A DNA stretch of 64,000 bases, from contig NADL03000767.1 in NCBI GenBank assembly GCA_002205965.3, forward strand, positions 305,578 to 369,577, read 5' to 3'. The DNA comes from Kappaphycus alvarezii (taxonomy: Eukaryota; Rhodophyta; Florideophyceae; Gigartinales; Solieriaceae). Every line of letters begins with the position of its first letter. The first letter of the stretch is position 1. The translations under genes and the position numbers were made by a program. This document shows, in pieces, positions 24,790-37,522 of this stretch. Below the pieces are notes generated by a model. That model was not told the origin of the DNA. It saw only the letters and a program-made list of their open reading frames with translations, and made no database searches.

Positions 24790-27760
24790 TCAAGAACCGT
24801 ACCGATAATATTTGCTCTCCATATGTCATTTTTCCCAGCACCCTGTGTTCAAGGACCACGTGCTGGTTCATATTCATTCTGACAACTCTTTCAATCGCAT
24901 TTTATGCCAGCTCATTCCTGGAGCCGTACAAATATTTGCCCCAGATCTTTCAATTTTGTTCACTATTGCTGTGGTGCCCATACAGAGAGTAATTTCGATC
25001 CCTTCTACGTCTGTAGTGACGATATCACTCGGCAAGGGTATCGAATTGTTCTCTTGCTCTATTTCCCTTTCTCTACATCCTCTCCTTCTCTTTTTATAGA
25101 GCTGTCACCTGCTCTGAACACATATTATGCAGATAAAGGCAATATTTACTTCCACGTTCCCAAGACGCAACCGCTATCTGTTTCATACTTGAAGGGGGGG
25201 CACTTTGATTCCAGCTGAAAAATTGCTAAAACTAAGTGTACAGATTCTTCCCATCTCACATTACTTTGCCACTTTTTTGCCACTTTTTTATCCCCCTCCT
25301 GTTTAAATGTCCGGGGATCTCCAATTGGTTCTGACCACGTTTGTTTCCAAGTTGTTCATAGAAAGTCAAATCACCGTGGAGCGTAGCTTCCATTCTCTTC
25401 TAACTCTGGGCGATGCGAAGTTGGCTTTTCATCCTCACGGATCCGGCACGAATGCCTCTAAGGTCATCGTTTGGTACCCGCACTCACGCACCGCTACCCG
25501 CACCACAATCTGTGATACTGCCGCCAGCTTCTATCAGAAGCAGCAAGATGGCGTTCGTCACCCAATTTGATTTGGCCTGCTTGGATTTGAATCTGATTTT
25601 AGGCCTCTCTTCCCTTATTATGAGACTATATCGGTCTCCTCCAATCGTCTGACATTACTAAAGCGTCTTACACAGAATCTGTAATTAATTATTTCAATCT
25701 TATCTCCGACCTGCTGACCATTTCCCATTAGCGCCACTTGGATTATGTCCCCTATTCTCCAATCTCATTCCTATTTTTCCAACCATCCGCGAGGTCTTTC
25801 TTAACGCTAACGGAAACTGCGCTTTTAGAGCGTTGTTCTCCCCGTCCCTTGTGAAGACGCTCCAATCAGCGATTGGAGCGTCTTCACCGGGACCACTCAT
25901 GCTCTGGAAGTCTGACAGATTTTTCTTGACCTTCGCAACACCATACTGAGCACGGCTCCTTTCTATCGGCAGATCCCCCTCTGCCGTTTTCTCTTCGCTT
26001 TTGCCAAGCGAGAAACTGTAAGTATTATCTTTACGCACGTAAATACACTCCACTTACGTTTTTCTTCACTTCTATTTCAATCGCTTTCTCTTCACTTTTT
26101 TTTCCTTTTAGGTGGTGAATTTTATATACGTTTTTACTCTTTTTCTTTCTCTCTTTTCTTTTTTATGTACAATTCTTTCTCCTTTGACAGTAATTATTTT
26201 ACTCTTCTCCGTTCATTGATCTTCTTCGCCCCTAAATATATTTTTCCATATGCAGTATTTGTAGACGTAATTCTCGCCAGAAATCATCCTTTAAAAGCTG
26301 TTTCACATATTCCCATACCAGACCAATTTCGAAGCCTGCGAATCTTAACTTTTTGACGCTATTTAAAGTTTTCGAATACCCTCTAAAACTTATACAAGAC
26401 AACACATCAAAAAAACATGATAATTCACACCCCCTTGCCAGCCATCTTGCATGGACTATACCCTTCTCGCCCCGTTACCTAATATACTCATCCTCACGCC
26501 ACTAAGGTCTCTGCTCTATTCCTATCTGGCCCAAACGAAGTGGAGGATTATCTTAGTCGCCAAACCAGGAAGCGCATGACAGAGCTCTTTGCTTGTCACT
26601 TGATTGAGATCGCAGCACAAGAAATGATGGAGGGGCTCTGAAGAAGAGCATGGAAACGCAGTAGAGTGCTTAGAGGAGTGGATAACCCTGGAGCTGTTCT
26701 ACCGGGTGGAAGCAGAGAAAGCCAAATACGGGTCTGTGGAAAAAAAGAGGATATTGACGAAGAGTCCGAGGAACAAGCAGAGGAAGCAGAGGAGTCCCCA
26801 ATTGAAGAGAGTAATGTCAAACTGGGTCACATTGGAGGAGAAACAATGAATTAGTTGGAACGGGTGGGCCCGGCCATAGAACTGGCTGGAGGGGTATCGT
26901 TTGAACTTTATTTGTTACATGAATTGCAACACAGTAGCAGTACATCAATAGGTATGTGTGGAGACTATATGGGTACTTATGATGTCTTGAGGGAAGTGAC
27001 AGGTTGTGTTCTAGAAGATGAAGATTTTGATAAGTATACTTATTTAGTTTTTTTGTGTCGTTTTTCAAACTCTCTGAGTCCACAAAAAGCCTTTTCCTAC
27101 GTTTCTGGTGCTTTTATTTGGCTAATTAGGAATTTATTCTGGATAGTTTGTATATAAGCTGAGTAAATTGCTTCCCCCATTAGACGGAAGCCAAGTTGAG
27201 AGTCAGCTGCAAACCAAAATCCCCAATCAATTCCCGATCCTCTAAGCTAGGAGGTAGAGCCTGTCCCTACATATTTTGTTACTAGAACATTCACTCATTT
27301 TTCGCTTCCAATTTTCTCTATTATCCGCAATAATGGCAATGAGAATGTACATATACATCCTGGGTGCCCATCACACAAGTGATATTGCCATCGAAGTTAT
27401 TCTTTCCAATCCATCTGCTCTGTTCCAAATCTCGCAAAGTACAGAAATCTCAGGCGCTGCCGCGACACTTGCAACGCATAGGAACATATTAATTACTGCG
27501 ATTCATGCCATCAACACAATATCCTTCTTTCCCGGTCTGAGTAATTTTTACTGCGCCTTGGGTGACGGGAGCCAGAAATTTTCCCGAAGCTTCGATTCTT
27601 TCGCTGTTATTTCCGTCGTAGGTCCTCACCTCAGAAAGAAAATCCAGACTTCGTTACCCGCTTTGCGTTTAGCCTCCCATTAAGGGCTGCGCGACAGGTT
27701 GCCACACACCTTTTGCTTCCGTAGTTGATCCCCAGATACTCTCTGCACACTTTCGTGCCT
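24790..27760 (+). mobile_element. Old RLE-type LINE (lineage A), heavily decayed, interrupted by an LTR
   Basis: The segment aligns throughout with the younger LINE at 30.2-33.4 kb. It shows the reverse transcriptase motif A area (DNSFN, about 24,880) and a damaged catalytic box (YYADKGN, about 25,120, against YxDDGN). The thumb region with DAKLAFHPHGSGTNASKV follows (about 25,410-25,470). It ends with the endonuclease tail: EHS, MRMYIYILGAHHTSDIAIEVI, then IDIYGAL-like sequence at 27,276-27,683. The stretch that should hold the zinc knuckle is missing where the LTR at 26.0-27.3 kb lies. Many stops and shifts make this a very old copy. Confidence 0.7.
26017..27271 (+). mobile_element. Old gypsy LTR, plus orientation, nested in the old LINE
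   Basis: Fossil LTR of the same superfamily as the array at 46-64 kb, but in the opposite orientation and strongly diverged. It shares the promoter word TATATAAGCTGAGTAAA (27,151) and the following GAGAGTCA block. Its U3 frame contains VEDYLSRQTRKRMTELF (about 26,550) and a later segment with CGDYMGTYDVL, both aligning with the U3 frame of the young LTRs. The start is taken at TGTAAG; both ends are approximate and the 3' part looks short. Broken and old. Confidence 0.6.
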
Positions 27761-28412
27761 TAGAACTCGTGAATATTTTCGTTCGAGTAGATATCTGGAT
27801 ATAATGGAGCATACTATCAGAATAATTTAGGTTTTAAGTTGCACATTGGCAGAGACTTCATTCAAACAGTCTAATTTTGCTATTATCTCAATGGGAATAA
27901 AACTTGGTCGCCGATGAAAGCTTTTTAGATTTTTATTAAGCAAATATCCTTATAAGGAATTGAATGCGTTTCTAGCGAGAAAAAGAGGGCAAGCCTTGTT
28001 TCTTCTATTGATGAAGGGATATATATAAAAGAAAAAAGAAACTAGGATTATATCCCTTAGAAGAAAAGAAAACAATGGAAGTCCCGGATTAAAGGTGATT
28101 TCTTTACATATGATATTTCTTTCGTATGTAAAGATACAGTATTCTTTCATATAATTTTGGAGGGGTAGAGAGGTGACTGAGTGCTTAGCTCAGAAAAGCC
28201 CATATCAAGGAAGGTGTAGATGAAGCTTTCGAAGTGCCCATGGACATTGGGCCAAGTCTACTGCCACGGTATTTATGAATGGCGAGGATAATAGCAGTCG
28301 CGAAAATGTGAAAATAGTAAGTTTGGACTCGGCCTTTAACGGCAGTATTGACAAAGTCTGGAAGATCGGACATGGGGAGCTGTCTGAGTTATATCGCCCT
28401 GGCGCTGGAATA
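27760..28412. other. Unassigned stretch, possibly more decayed LINE
   Basis: No gene is recognised. The minus strand at 28,185-28,373 has a 62-codon frame that aligns weakly with the part of the lineage-A LINE after its zinc knuckle. That would fit a minus-strand LINE split by the LTR at 28.4-29.5 kb. The similarity is too weak to call. Confidence 0.3.
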
Positions 28413-29460
28413 TAATAGGAATAAATTCCCAGAGAATAATATTCTCGGAGCCAATTATGCGAAGACGGACATGTTTCAACTTACGAAAGTCCTACCAAAG
28501 TATGTTCTTTGGGACGAGAAGAAATGAATAAGTACAACGGAACAAAAGGCTACAAATCGGTATAAAATTGTCCGTGTCTACCGACTATGATGAGGAAATA
28601 TTGTAAAGTAAATGCTTCTTTCTGTAGAAGCTAATTATTCATATTCTGGACTACTTGGGTCCGCACTTGAAGTTGTATCCCAATTTTCAATCACCCTTCT
28701 ACAATAAGAAGTTTACTTAGCTTATATAGACTTTTTAGGTAGCCTTCAAGTCTCAAACAAGCACACTAACTACAAAAAAATGCGTGAAAGGGAATCTTGT
28801 AGGCGGGAACTACTAACAGTAAGTAATAGCAGTATAAATATCAAGATCTCTTCTCAGACTCTTCGTCCTCGAGATCAGAGCCAAATAATTCCTCGAAAAT
28901 ATCCATACACCCAATGCAAAACTCGGTCTTCTCTGCCTCTATAGAAAAATGACGGCGGACCCATTCCGAAGGCGTTCCAAGTCTATCTCTTTATTGTAAC
29001 TGTCGTAGCTAGTTGGCCCATTAGTCATCAAATCCAGACTGTTGATGGGAAGCAGAGCCTAGATAACTTGGCAATGGCGAGGGACGTGCGAAGTTTGGTC
29101 ATGTCAAGAAAAAAAGGGTAGTGTGAGGCGATGAGTCAATTGATAGTGGGGGTGTTATTTCGGCGGCGTTGATATTTAAAATTAAATGGGGTATTGTCTT
29201 CTTAACATTTCACGGGCTTAGGTGGAAAAACGCGAGGCAATGTTGTGGCTTTGAATTTCCATGCGTTGAGGGCATTAAGAATATTTTGCTCGATTTAATG
29301 TCGGAACTGAACTTGAAGGACGAAGTGGATAGCGAGTCTAGAGCTTTATTTTCGAAAATTAGGACAAAATATTCAGACATAAAATAAAAAATGGGATGGT
29401 ACACTGAATTTGGATTCATAAAAGAAAAAGACTGAATGATTTCTTTGAAGGAAAGCGTAG
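28413..29460 (-). mobile_element. Old gypsy LTR, minus orientation
   Basis: Fossil LTR aligning along its length with LTR1-3. The 3' end (TATAATAGG, like TGATAGGGG), the CTTATATAGACTTTT promoter box at 28,720, and the GTTGGCCC-GATGG block near 29,000 are in the same order. The promoter lies about 308 bp from the LTR edge, as in the younger LTRs (304-307). Its U3 frame still shows CIGCMDIFEELFGSDLEDEE near 28,870, almost the young sequence. Broken and old; the upper boundary is approximate. Confidence 0.65.
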
Positions 29461-29469
29461 GACGAATGG

Positions 29470-29860
29470 TTTGGAAAAGAAAGGGTCAAGAATGGATGAA
29501 AGAATAGAGGGAACAGGAATTTACAGAAAGGACCGGTTTAGTAATAACAGGGGCCATGTAAATGCCGCAGTGTGGGTGAGTAAGCGAAGGGAATGCGTAA
29601 CAGGACGAATATTTGCGGTCGGAGAGGAGTCATGCTCCGTCGGGTGCGGCTGCGGACAAAACAGCCTGACTTAAAATGCAGTCATTCAGTTGTAATCGCA
29701 GGTTGGAGCCTTTCACCGGGAACGGGGGAAGAAAAACGCTCGAAAAGAGCAGTAAACGTTAGCGGCGGAGCCATTTGCGGATGGCGGGAAGGTCGCAGTG
29801 ACACTGTAGACCGGAGTACGTCTTCCAAAGGGAGATCCTGGGATCAATGTGGCTAGCATG
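29470..29860 (-). mobile_element. LINE lineage-A fragment, minus strand, decayed
   Basis: Its DNA matches 44.6-44.9 kb on the same strand, for example TCGCAGGTTGGAGCCTTTCA followed by GCTCGAAAAGAGC. It covers the connector between the reverse transcriptase and the zinc knuckle. It lies immediately beside the old LTR and is probably the remnant of the LINE that LTR entered. Several stops are present. Confidence 0.6.
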
Positions 29861-30159
29861 GGCTCAATTACAAATAAGACCATTGACAGACCCGCTGTCA
29901 TAATTTGCTACGCAACTCTTTGCATCGATATAGTTTGGATGTCTGAATTGCTGCCCTTGTTGAATACCATCTTCCTTACACCTCCAAGTCGACTTCCCTC
30001 TCGTCACCACTTCGCATCGATCTCTACCTCCCTGTCGTTTACGGGCTGGACTCTTACGATTGAGATTTGGACCTCACTTTGGCCCATAATTTCTAGGCTC
30101 GCGGTACACAAAGCCACCCCCGCCATCCGCTCCCACCTTCTGTCCCATCAGGTCGGGTA

Positions 30160-33100
30160 GGGGTCAAGAACGGAACCGATCCAATAGTTCATTCTGTGCG
30201 TCGTTTTTCCCAGAGATACGACTTCCACGATCACTATTAGTCCAGATAGACGCTCGCAACGCTTTCAATTGCATCTCTCGCCAGCGCATTGTAGAAGCCG
30301 TACAGACACATGCCCCAGGCCTCGCACGGTGGGTACACTCTTGTTACGATGCTCCTACAGAGCTTACTTTCCGACCCTACTGTGTCCGTAGTTCAGATAT
30401 CATTCAGCAAGATGTTCCCCTCAGTCTTTTGCTCTTTGCCCTGGCTCTCCATTCTCTCTTGCTATCGTTACAGGAGAAGTTCTCACCTGCCCTGAACAGT
30501 TGGTACACAGATGACGGTAACCTTGTTCTTTCTCGGTCTCAAACCGCCGCCGCCATCCGTTTCATCCAGCTTGAAGGAGGTCTGATAGGGGTAAATCGTC
30601 GGAGAAAAGATATTCAGAACAAACTACCCAAGAAGGAGGTGTTGAAAGCGAGAAAAGTGCTACCGTGGTATAGTTGAACGAATAAAAGGAGTGGATAGGG
30701 AAGAAAGTTGAGAGGGCTACAAGTAAGTATGGAAGGAGCAGGGTCTACCACTGATGCTCTGTGACCAGAGTAGGAAAAATGTTTCTTGGGTCTGAAGTTG
30801 ACTCTCAACTTCCTACTATTTGGGACTTGACTTGAAGTTGTCTGCCAACTTGCTTGAACTCCACAAGAAGAAGCAGTTTCGTCAGCTTATATAGACTTTC
30901 GGCTACCTCATAAGTCCGAACAAAACTACCGAAGATACCAGCAAATGCATAAAAACACTTTGTGTTGACGAATACTCTAAACATTAGTTAATTAAGAAAC
31001 TAACAATCAATATGGTCTCTGATTTCCCATTCTTCTAAATATGATCCAACAACTCCTCTAAAATATCATGCTGCCCAAGCAGTCCCACAGATATCTGCGA
31101 ACGGCTCATAACTATCTATTTCCTCCTGGGAGATATCTAAACTACTAAAGATATCCCCATCCGGTTCCATCGTCGGTACACTTGTTCCATACATTCCACC
31201 ATCCAACATTCCCATGCCTCCCTGTCCCTCCTCCTCGTCCTGTCCTCATCCTTTCCTCGCTCGTCCTGACATCCTCCTCATTCTTCCTCATCCTCCTCAT
31301 CATTAACCTCGAAGACCAATTCCGGGCTGGCCCACTCCTCGAAGGTCTCCCAGCTCCCCCCTCGACTTCCCACCCTGCTCCTCAGGTACCTCCTCGGCCT
31401 CATCCTCGGCAAAGAGTTTGCGACGAAGTCGATTATCTTCTGCTTAGTTTGGCGTCGCAGGTAGTCGTTTGCGTCCATCGGGCCATATGCAGCGAGCAAA
31501 GGCCGTTTAAGGGCGAAGAGGCGGTTTTTGGTGATGGGGCAGAGGCGAAGGTTGTTCACTTTGGTTGTAAACGATTGTGGACGGAGGATTAGGTGGGAGG
31601 GGAGGGTAGTGTTTGTAGGGGTTGGTGGATCTCAAAAAAATGGGTAAAAAGTTTATGTACACCTTAGAGGCGGACTGTGGTCGGCACTAAATGTTAAAAT
31701 CGAATTGCGTGTGCATTTGCGAGGAATTTCTACAAAAGGATGAATGTGATGAAGAAGGTAGATTAAAAAGAGGTAAAACGCTAATTTGGAGGGATTATAC
31801 AGTATTAAAATATCTAGGGAGAATGAGAGGCAATTTGAAAACGGTGAGAAGTCAGCGGCGGATCTTGTAGTTGCTGGACCACACGGGGAGTACCATTTCT
31901 GTATTACAAGGTCACTAGTTCCAGCTCAACCTTGCCAAGACCCAAGTTACGCTTCTCCCCTTCCCACTCCCTTTTGGCACTTCCTTGCCCCCTTTTTCAA
32001 CCCCCTGTTTTCATCGTGCTGGGCAATCCCCGATTGGCTCGGACGCTTTGTTTCCCAATTTTTCGCAGGCGCCAAATCGAAGTCGACCGCATCTTCCAAT
32101 CCCTTCGAGATTCAGTGATGCTCAATTAGCTTTCCACTTACACCGCTTCTGCGCGAACGCCTCCAAGGTTATGCACTTCTACGTACGCTTCCCTCCACTC
32201 AATCTGCGGTTTCGCCACTGCTTCGATCAGAAGCAGAGGGAAGCATTCCACCAATTGCAGCTGCCCTGTCCAGAGCGAGCCTGGCTCCAAGCCTCTCTCC
32301 CCTTCTCCATGGGCGATCTAGGTCTCTGCAAACTTCAGATATTAATGAGGCTGCTTACGCAGCATCTGTAATTGATTCTTTTGGACTTATCTCCGATCTG
32401 CTCACTCTTTCCAGGAACGCTACTTGGAAGAGATTCCTCGGTCTGCCATCTCGCTCTTATCCTCCCACCACCCGCAGCTGTCTCCGTCGCTTACAGCTAC
32501 GGCTCTTTTCGAGCGTTGTTCATCGCCGGTCCCCGGCGAAAGGCTCCAGTCTGCGATCACAACGGAACTCATCATGCTAGCGAAGTCCGATAGGTTGTTC
32601 TCGTCCGGCAAGCCCACGACCGAGCACGGCTCCTCTCCGTGCGCACATCATCCGCATCGTCTGTTTTCTCTTCGCTTCCTCACCCCCACCGCGGTACGTA
32701 CATGTCCTCTTCTACGTGGAAAGTCGCTCTGGCTCTACGTCTCGGCGTCCCGCTATTCCCTGGATCTACCCGCTGTCCGGTCTGCTCCGCGCTTGGCCGA
32801 CATCGCACCCGTCTTAGATCCAAGTGGTCAAACACGCGTTGACCTGCAAATACGAAGACGGAATGGCTCATCTTCATCACATCCTCCGCAACGTTCTTGC
32901 CCGCTACTGCAAGGAGTTGGGATCGTCGCCCTTGTCGAACATCCGCTCCTATACCAGGTTCCCAACTCATCTGGACATTCGGAGTCCCCCATGCTACGAA
33001 TGGACATTTACATACCCGCTGCATACGGGCTTCACAGTACCGATATCGCCGTCGACGTTACGTTGCCCACCCCTCCGCACGCCACCACATTTCGCCAAGT

Positions 33101-33441
33101 GCGGTTACTGCAGACGCTGCCGCAACACTCGCAGAGCGCAAGAAACATCGTCATTACTGCACTTACTGCCAAAACGATATCCTCCTCTCCCCGTCGGATT
33201 GATATCTATGACGCCTTGGACGACGACGGCAAGGGTTTTTTCCGCCGCCTTGCTTCCTTCGCTGCTTATCGTCGCGATTCTTCCCTCAATAGGCCCGCGA
33301 CTTCGTTAACATGCTTTGCTTTTAGTCTCCAAATAATGCAGACGCGATAGGTTTCTACCCGCGCCCGCATCCGTAGTTAATTTATGAATACCCTCCGCAC
33401 GCCTCTGTGCGACATTGTACAACCCATAAAGATTTACCACC
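30160..33441 (+). mobile_element. RLE-type LINE (lineage A), split by a solo LTR
   Basis: This non-LTR retrotransposon copies its RNA at a nicked target. The first part (30,160-30,582) shows reverse transcriptase motif A (DARNAFN, about 30,255), a motif B remnant (IIQQDVPLSLLLFALAL) and the catalytic box WYTDDGN (about 30,505). A solo LTR then interrupts it (30,583-31,908). The second part has the thumb and connector (LAFHLHRFCANASKV), the zinc knuckle (CPVCS..., then QTRVDLQ frame-shifted), the RLE core (RMDIYIPAAYG, DIAVDVTL), the IDIYDAL block and a 3' tail ending AAAGATTTACCACC at 33,441. Frameshifts split the coding part, so it is inactive. The copy at 43.9-45.6 kb is very similar, so both are fairly recent. 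The 5' end is uncertain; homology with the old copy begins about 30,160. Confidence 0.75.
30583..31908 (-). mobile_element. Solo gypsy LTR with 5-bp target duplication
   Basis: A fossil LTR of 1326 bp whose plus-strand ends read TGATAGGGG...GTATTACA. It is flanked on both sides by AGGTC (30,578-30,582 and 31,909-31,913). Outside the duplication the LINE reading resumes where it stopped, as shown by the uninterrupted LINE copy near 45.47 kb. The TATA box is at about 30,886-30,894. It shares the U3 frame of the other LTRs (minus, about 31,030-31,559). It is more diverged than LTR1-3, so middle-aged; it is a solo LTR left by LTR-LTR recombination. Confidence 0.9.
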
Positions 33442-33461
33442 ACGTGGCCCATCGTCATGTC
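33387..33461 (+). repeat. 75-bp duplicated flank, left copy
   Basis: The LINE lineage-A tail plus a junction (CGTGGCCCATCGTCATGTC) recurs nearly unchanged at 38,169-38,242. The two copies bracket the truncated gypsy element and its right-hand neighbour sequence. They are much longer than a target-site duplication, so recombination between related loci is more likely than simple insertion. Confidence 0.6.
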
Positions 33462-35563
33462 CCGGAAACTGGAAAACTTAGAGTTGTCTTATACTTCGTA
33501 TTGGAGTGAATTTTTGAGTTGTCGCAGCTTTTCACGAAATTATAGACGTCCTTATGGATACCGGGCCACCAGAATCTCTCACGTAATTTTTTGGTTGTTT
33601 CGAGATCCCAATGCCCTAGCTCATCATGGAAAGTCCTCAAGATCTTCATTCTTTCTTTCAAAGGGGCCACTAGTCGGGGACCGGCTTTAGTGTGCCGGAA
33701 GAGTTTCCCATTCCACAATGTAAAAGCCTTTTGATTCCTGCGTACCCAATTTCTGTGTTCAAGATCAACCTTTCTCATTTCTAGTCCATCGAGGAATTTG
33801 ATCAGTCCGTGAATATTAGCTTCGTACTCGTTATCGTTCGGCAACTGCAACTCGGCGACTCCGACGATGTCCTCCGAAGCTTTTTCATTTGGAATCAGTG
33901 CGTCCCTCAAGCGGGATAGGTAATCGGCAGGCTGATTATTGCGTCCGGGTCTATACACAATTTCAAACCGATATTCTGCGAAAATGTCGAGCCATCGGGC
34001 CAAGCGGTGATGTACATCCTTCTTTTGGAATGCTGTTTAAGTGCCTGGTGATCAGTTATCAAGACAAATTTCTCGAGTGATAAAAGGTATACGCGAAACT
34101 TTTTCAGCGCGAAGACGACAGCTAGCGCTTCTTTCTCGCAGACTGAGTATCTCTTTCCGCATCATTCAGAGTTCGGCTTGCGAATTGAACAGGGTGTAGT
34201 CTTCCGTTTTCATCTTTTTGGGACAAAACGGCACCCAAAGACCGTTCTGAGGCATCTGTCTCCACAACGAATGGTCTCTTGAAATCTGGGTACATGAGAA
34301 CTGGGGGACACATAGCTTATCTTTAAGCTCCTGAAATGCAGTTTCCATTTCCTTGTTCCAGTAAAATTTTCCGTTCTTCGTAGTGCTGGCATGTAACGGT
34401 GCTGCAGTCTTGGCGAAATCTTTGATAAATCTTCTGTAATATGAGGCCAGTCCTAAGAAGCTTCGGACCTCCGTCTTTGAAGCGGGCCTTGGTGCCAACT
34501 TTATTTTTTTCGTTTTCTCTGGATCCACTCTAATTCCCTCTTGGTCGACGATATGACCGAGTAATTGGATAGAAGTTTTCGCAAAGAAGCATTTGCTCAA
34601 CTTAATTTTCAAGCTATACTCCGATATCCTCTCCACAACTGTCTTGACGTGCGAGATGTGCTGATCCAATGTTTCTGAGAATATGACGACATCATCGATA
34701 TAGACTCTTGCGAATGGAAGTCCTTTCAAAACCTCGTTCATCATTCTTTGGAATGTAGCTGGTGCATTCATGAGACCAAAAGGCATCACTTCGAACCTGA
34801 ACGTACCGGCTTTGCTGGTAAAGGTTGTTTTTTCCTTACATTTTTCATCCAATGGAATCTGCCAATAGCCAGTGTAAAGGTCAATTGAGGTGAAATATCT
34901 CCCGTCCTTCAGGTCCTCGAGGATCTCCTCCATGTTCGGAATCGGAAATCGATCGGGTATCATTCTCTGGTTCAGTTGTCGGTAATCGACGCAAAAACGC
35001 AGCTTTCCATCCTTCTTTGGTGCGACCACAACTGGAAACGACCATGGGGATGAAACTGGTCGAATAATATCATTTTTCAGCATACTTGTAACATTTTCTG
35101 AGATAAATTGGTCATATTTTGGCGGTTGACGTCTAGGCTTGTGGTAAATCGGTTGAGTGTCGGTAAGTTCGAACGAGTGAGTAACCGGTACACTTGCTTG
35201 TCTTAAATCTGAAACGCTCCATGCAATTACTTCGGAAGATGTTAACATGTCGGATATTTTCAGTGAGGCGGGCGGGAAGGTGCTGCACTTTTCCTTGGAT
35301 TTCTGCCATTTGGCGCCCTTTTTCTTCTTGATCCTCAACCTCAATATTTTGAAGGACCTCTTCCGTCGTGCTCACATCTTCATATATGGAATTCGACGTA
35401 TTCTTATTTTCTTTGCAAAGGTAATCTTCTTTCATGCTCCGAATTCTGTCCTTTGATTCGATATCATCGCAAAAAGAAACACATTCGGGTTTCAAACTTA
35501 TCCTAGAATTCCAGTCGTCATCTGTTTCAAACCCAGAATCATAATCGTCCCATGCCATGTTCA
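33462..35563 (-). mobile_element. pol region (RT, RNase H, start of integrase) of the truncated gypsy element
   Basis: It contains an acidic linker, then reverse transcriptase with FCVDYRQLNQRM and the catalytic YIDDVVIFS (about 34,680-34,710). RNase H follows with VVETDASERSLGAVLSQ, then the connection segment YRPGRNNQPADYLSRL. The integrase zinc-binding segment with HDELGHWDLETT and FWWPGIHKDVYNFVKSCD comes last. Domain order RT-RNase H-integrase defines Ty3/gypsy. Fossil part; see the parent entry. Confidence 0.88.
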
Positions 35564-37522
35564 TTACCCCCGAGGGTACCCTTTTCCACTTCCGAAAGTG
35601 TTAGTTGGTTCCGAATCTTCGCTGTCATAGCTAGAAGTGAAATCTTCACTGTCCGTTTCTTTTAAATCTTCAGGATGCGTGCTTTTGTCGAAATCCAGGG
35701 GCATCTTCACGGTTCTGCCGTCAATATTAACTGAAACCATTTGGTTGCCCAAGTCAATGCATGTCCTAGTCTTTCCATTGGGGCAGCCAATGATTGCATC
35801 GAAAGGGAGATCCGGCATGACAAGAAAGTCTACATCAACTTTAGAGTCCCCAAAGAACACGGAAACCTTGTCAACAGTGCCCATGCATTTTGAGACGGTT
35901 CCATCCGCTACAGTTATTTTTCGAGTCGTTGGAGTAATTTCGAGACCTAGATCTGTCACCAAAGTTTCTGAAATGAGGTTTGGAACAGCACCCGAATCGA
36001 AGAGAGCTTGGGTTTTCATACCCAATACTTTGACTGGTACCAGCTTAAGACGTCTTGGTGCTGTCGAGGCCGATTGAAGAAACAGTTTCTTACCCTTAGC
36101 GGACTTATTAGACCTGATAATTTTTTTGAGTTCTTTTCTCGCATCCTCTGCGTCGCCCCTCAAAAGTTGACCAAACGTTATCCCAGTTGGGGCCGATGCA
36201 AGCTCAGCCACCAAATTGTACCTCTTCACATACTCTAGTACGTCCTTAGAGATACTCTTAACTTTCTTACTCTTTTTCGTCTTCTTGGCCGGAGTGACTC
36301 CCACTCCTGGAACAACTTGATCAGACCTCTTGGTTCGAGGAGGTACAGGTGCTGGGATATGCTCCAGCATTCCATACTCTAGCCTAGGTTTCTTCGATAA
36401 AATGTTCCCTTCCCCATCCCTTTTTGTCACATTGACTTGACTAATCTCTTCAGCGATGGATACGTTACCGGCATCCGTCAACCTTTGATCCCTTCTATTT
36501 TGTAAGATTTTCACCTCTGGTCCTGACTCACTCCTTGCTTCCGATAAATTTGCTCTTCTGTTGTCTTTAGACCAGCAGTTACTTTCATGATGCCCATATC
36601 GACCGCACTTTGCACAACGAGTGTTTCTATGTGGATTATCAGGACACCTGTTTGCAAAGTGTCCAGGCTTGTGACAGTAAGAACAGACTTCTGCGGCCTT
36701 AGGGGCCCCAGACTGGTTCTTCTTAATGGTAAGAGTAAGGCTTTCCAACTGCGAGGTTATCATGTCAAGTCGATTATCGAATCGGGTTTCCAACCTTTCT
36801 TCCAAGTTTTTGACATCGCTCCTGACAGATTCTAATGCCGCTGCACTAGTAGCCGGCCTTTGATAATTCTTTTCAGGATGTACGATAGACATCGATGTGC
36901 GGGTTTCCCTCGGTACCTCACTCAGTGACTGAAACGTCTCCGAATTTTTGACAAATTCTACTATGGTACCCTTCAGTTCATCAAAAGTGTGAGGGCCCTT
37001 GATGAGGAGGAAATCGGAGAGCCGCTTATCCCCCATAGCCGCCTTACGCAGCATTCCGTACTTGGCTTGGGCGTTGAACCCAGCCTTTTCATAAAGATCA
37101 CACAAGTACAAATGAGCTTAACAAATCGTCGAAGTTGAGCCGGGCCTCTATGGCGGTACGAATCATCTCATCTGGTTCTACCTCCTTAGCATACTCTTTC
37201 ACAAGCCACTCACATACCTCACCGAAGTTACGCCCATTCCCGTTAAGAGACCACCCGTCGATAAACTTGGACTTATATTTGTGCTTTGCGTCACCATGAA
37301 GATAGGCGAAGATACTTGCGGCCTTCTCTTCATCGCCCTTCTCTCGCATCACAACGTTGACATATGTGTAAAGAAACTCCTCAACGTCTTCAGTCTTGCC
37401 CCTGTGAACGTTATACGAGCAGCGTTGAGATCCATGATTACAGAAAAGAAATCCCCCGAAGTGTTCCTTACTACTGCTCAACTCGAATACCTCGGGTGCA
37501 ACCCCTCCACAAGAGTACCAAA
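35564..37522 (-). mobile_element. gag and protease region of the truncated gypsy element
   Basis: The part codes a structural Gag with a charged helical middle. Two retroviral-type zinc knuckles follow (CSYCHKPGHFANRC and CAKCGRYGHHESNC, about 36,575-36,690), and then an aspartic protease domain with FDSGAVPNLIS (about 35,980). Gag packages the element RNA and the protease trims the polyprotein. Fossil part; see the parent entry. Confidence 0.85.

Noticed and set aside
29169-29387. 72-codon plus frame as a small gene
   Set aside because: It lies within the old minus-strand LTR at 28.4-29.5 kb and has no independent support.
36587-36835. Plus-strand frames repeated in all gypsy bodies
   Set aside because: They recur only because the elements are repeated, and they are antisense shadows of gag and pol.
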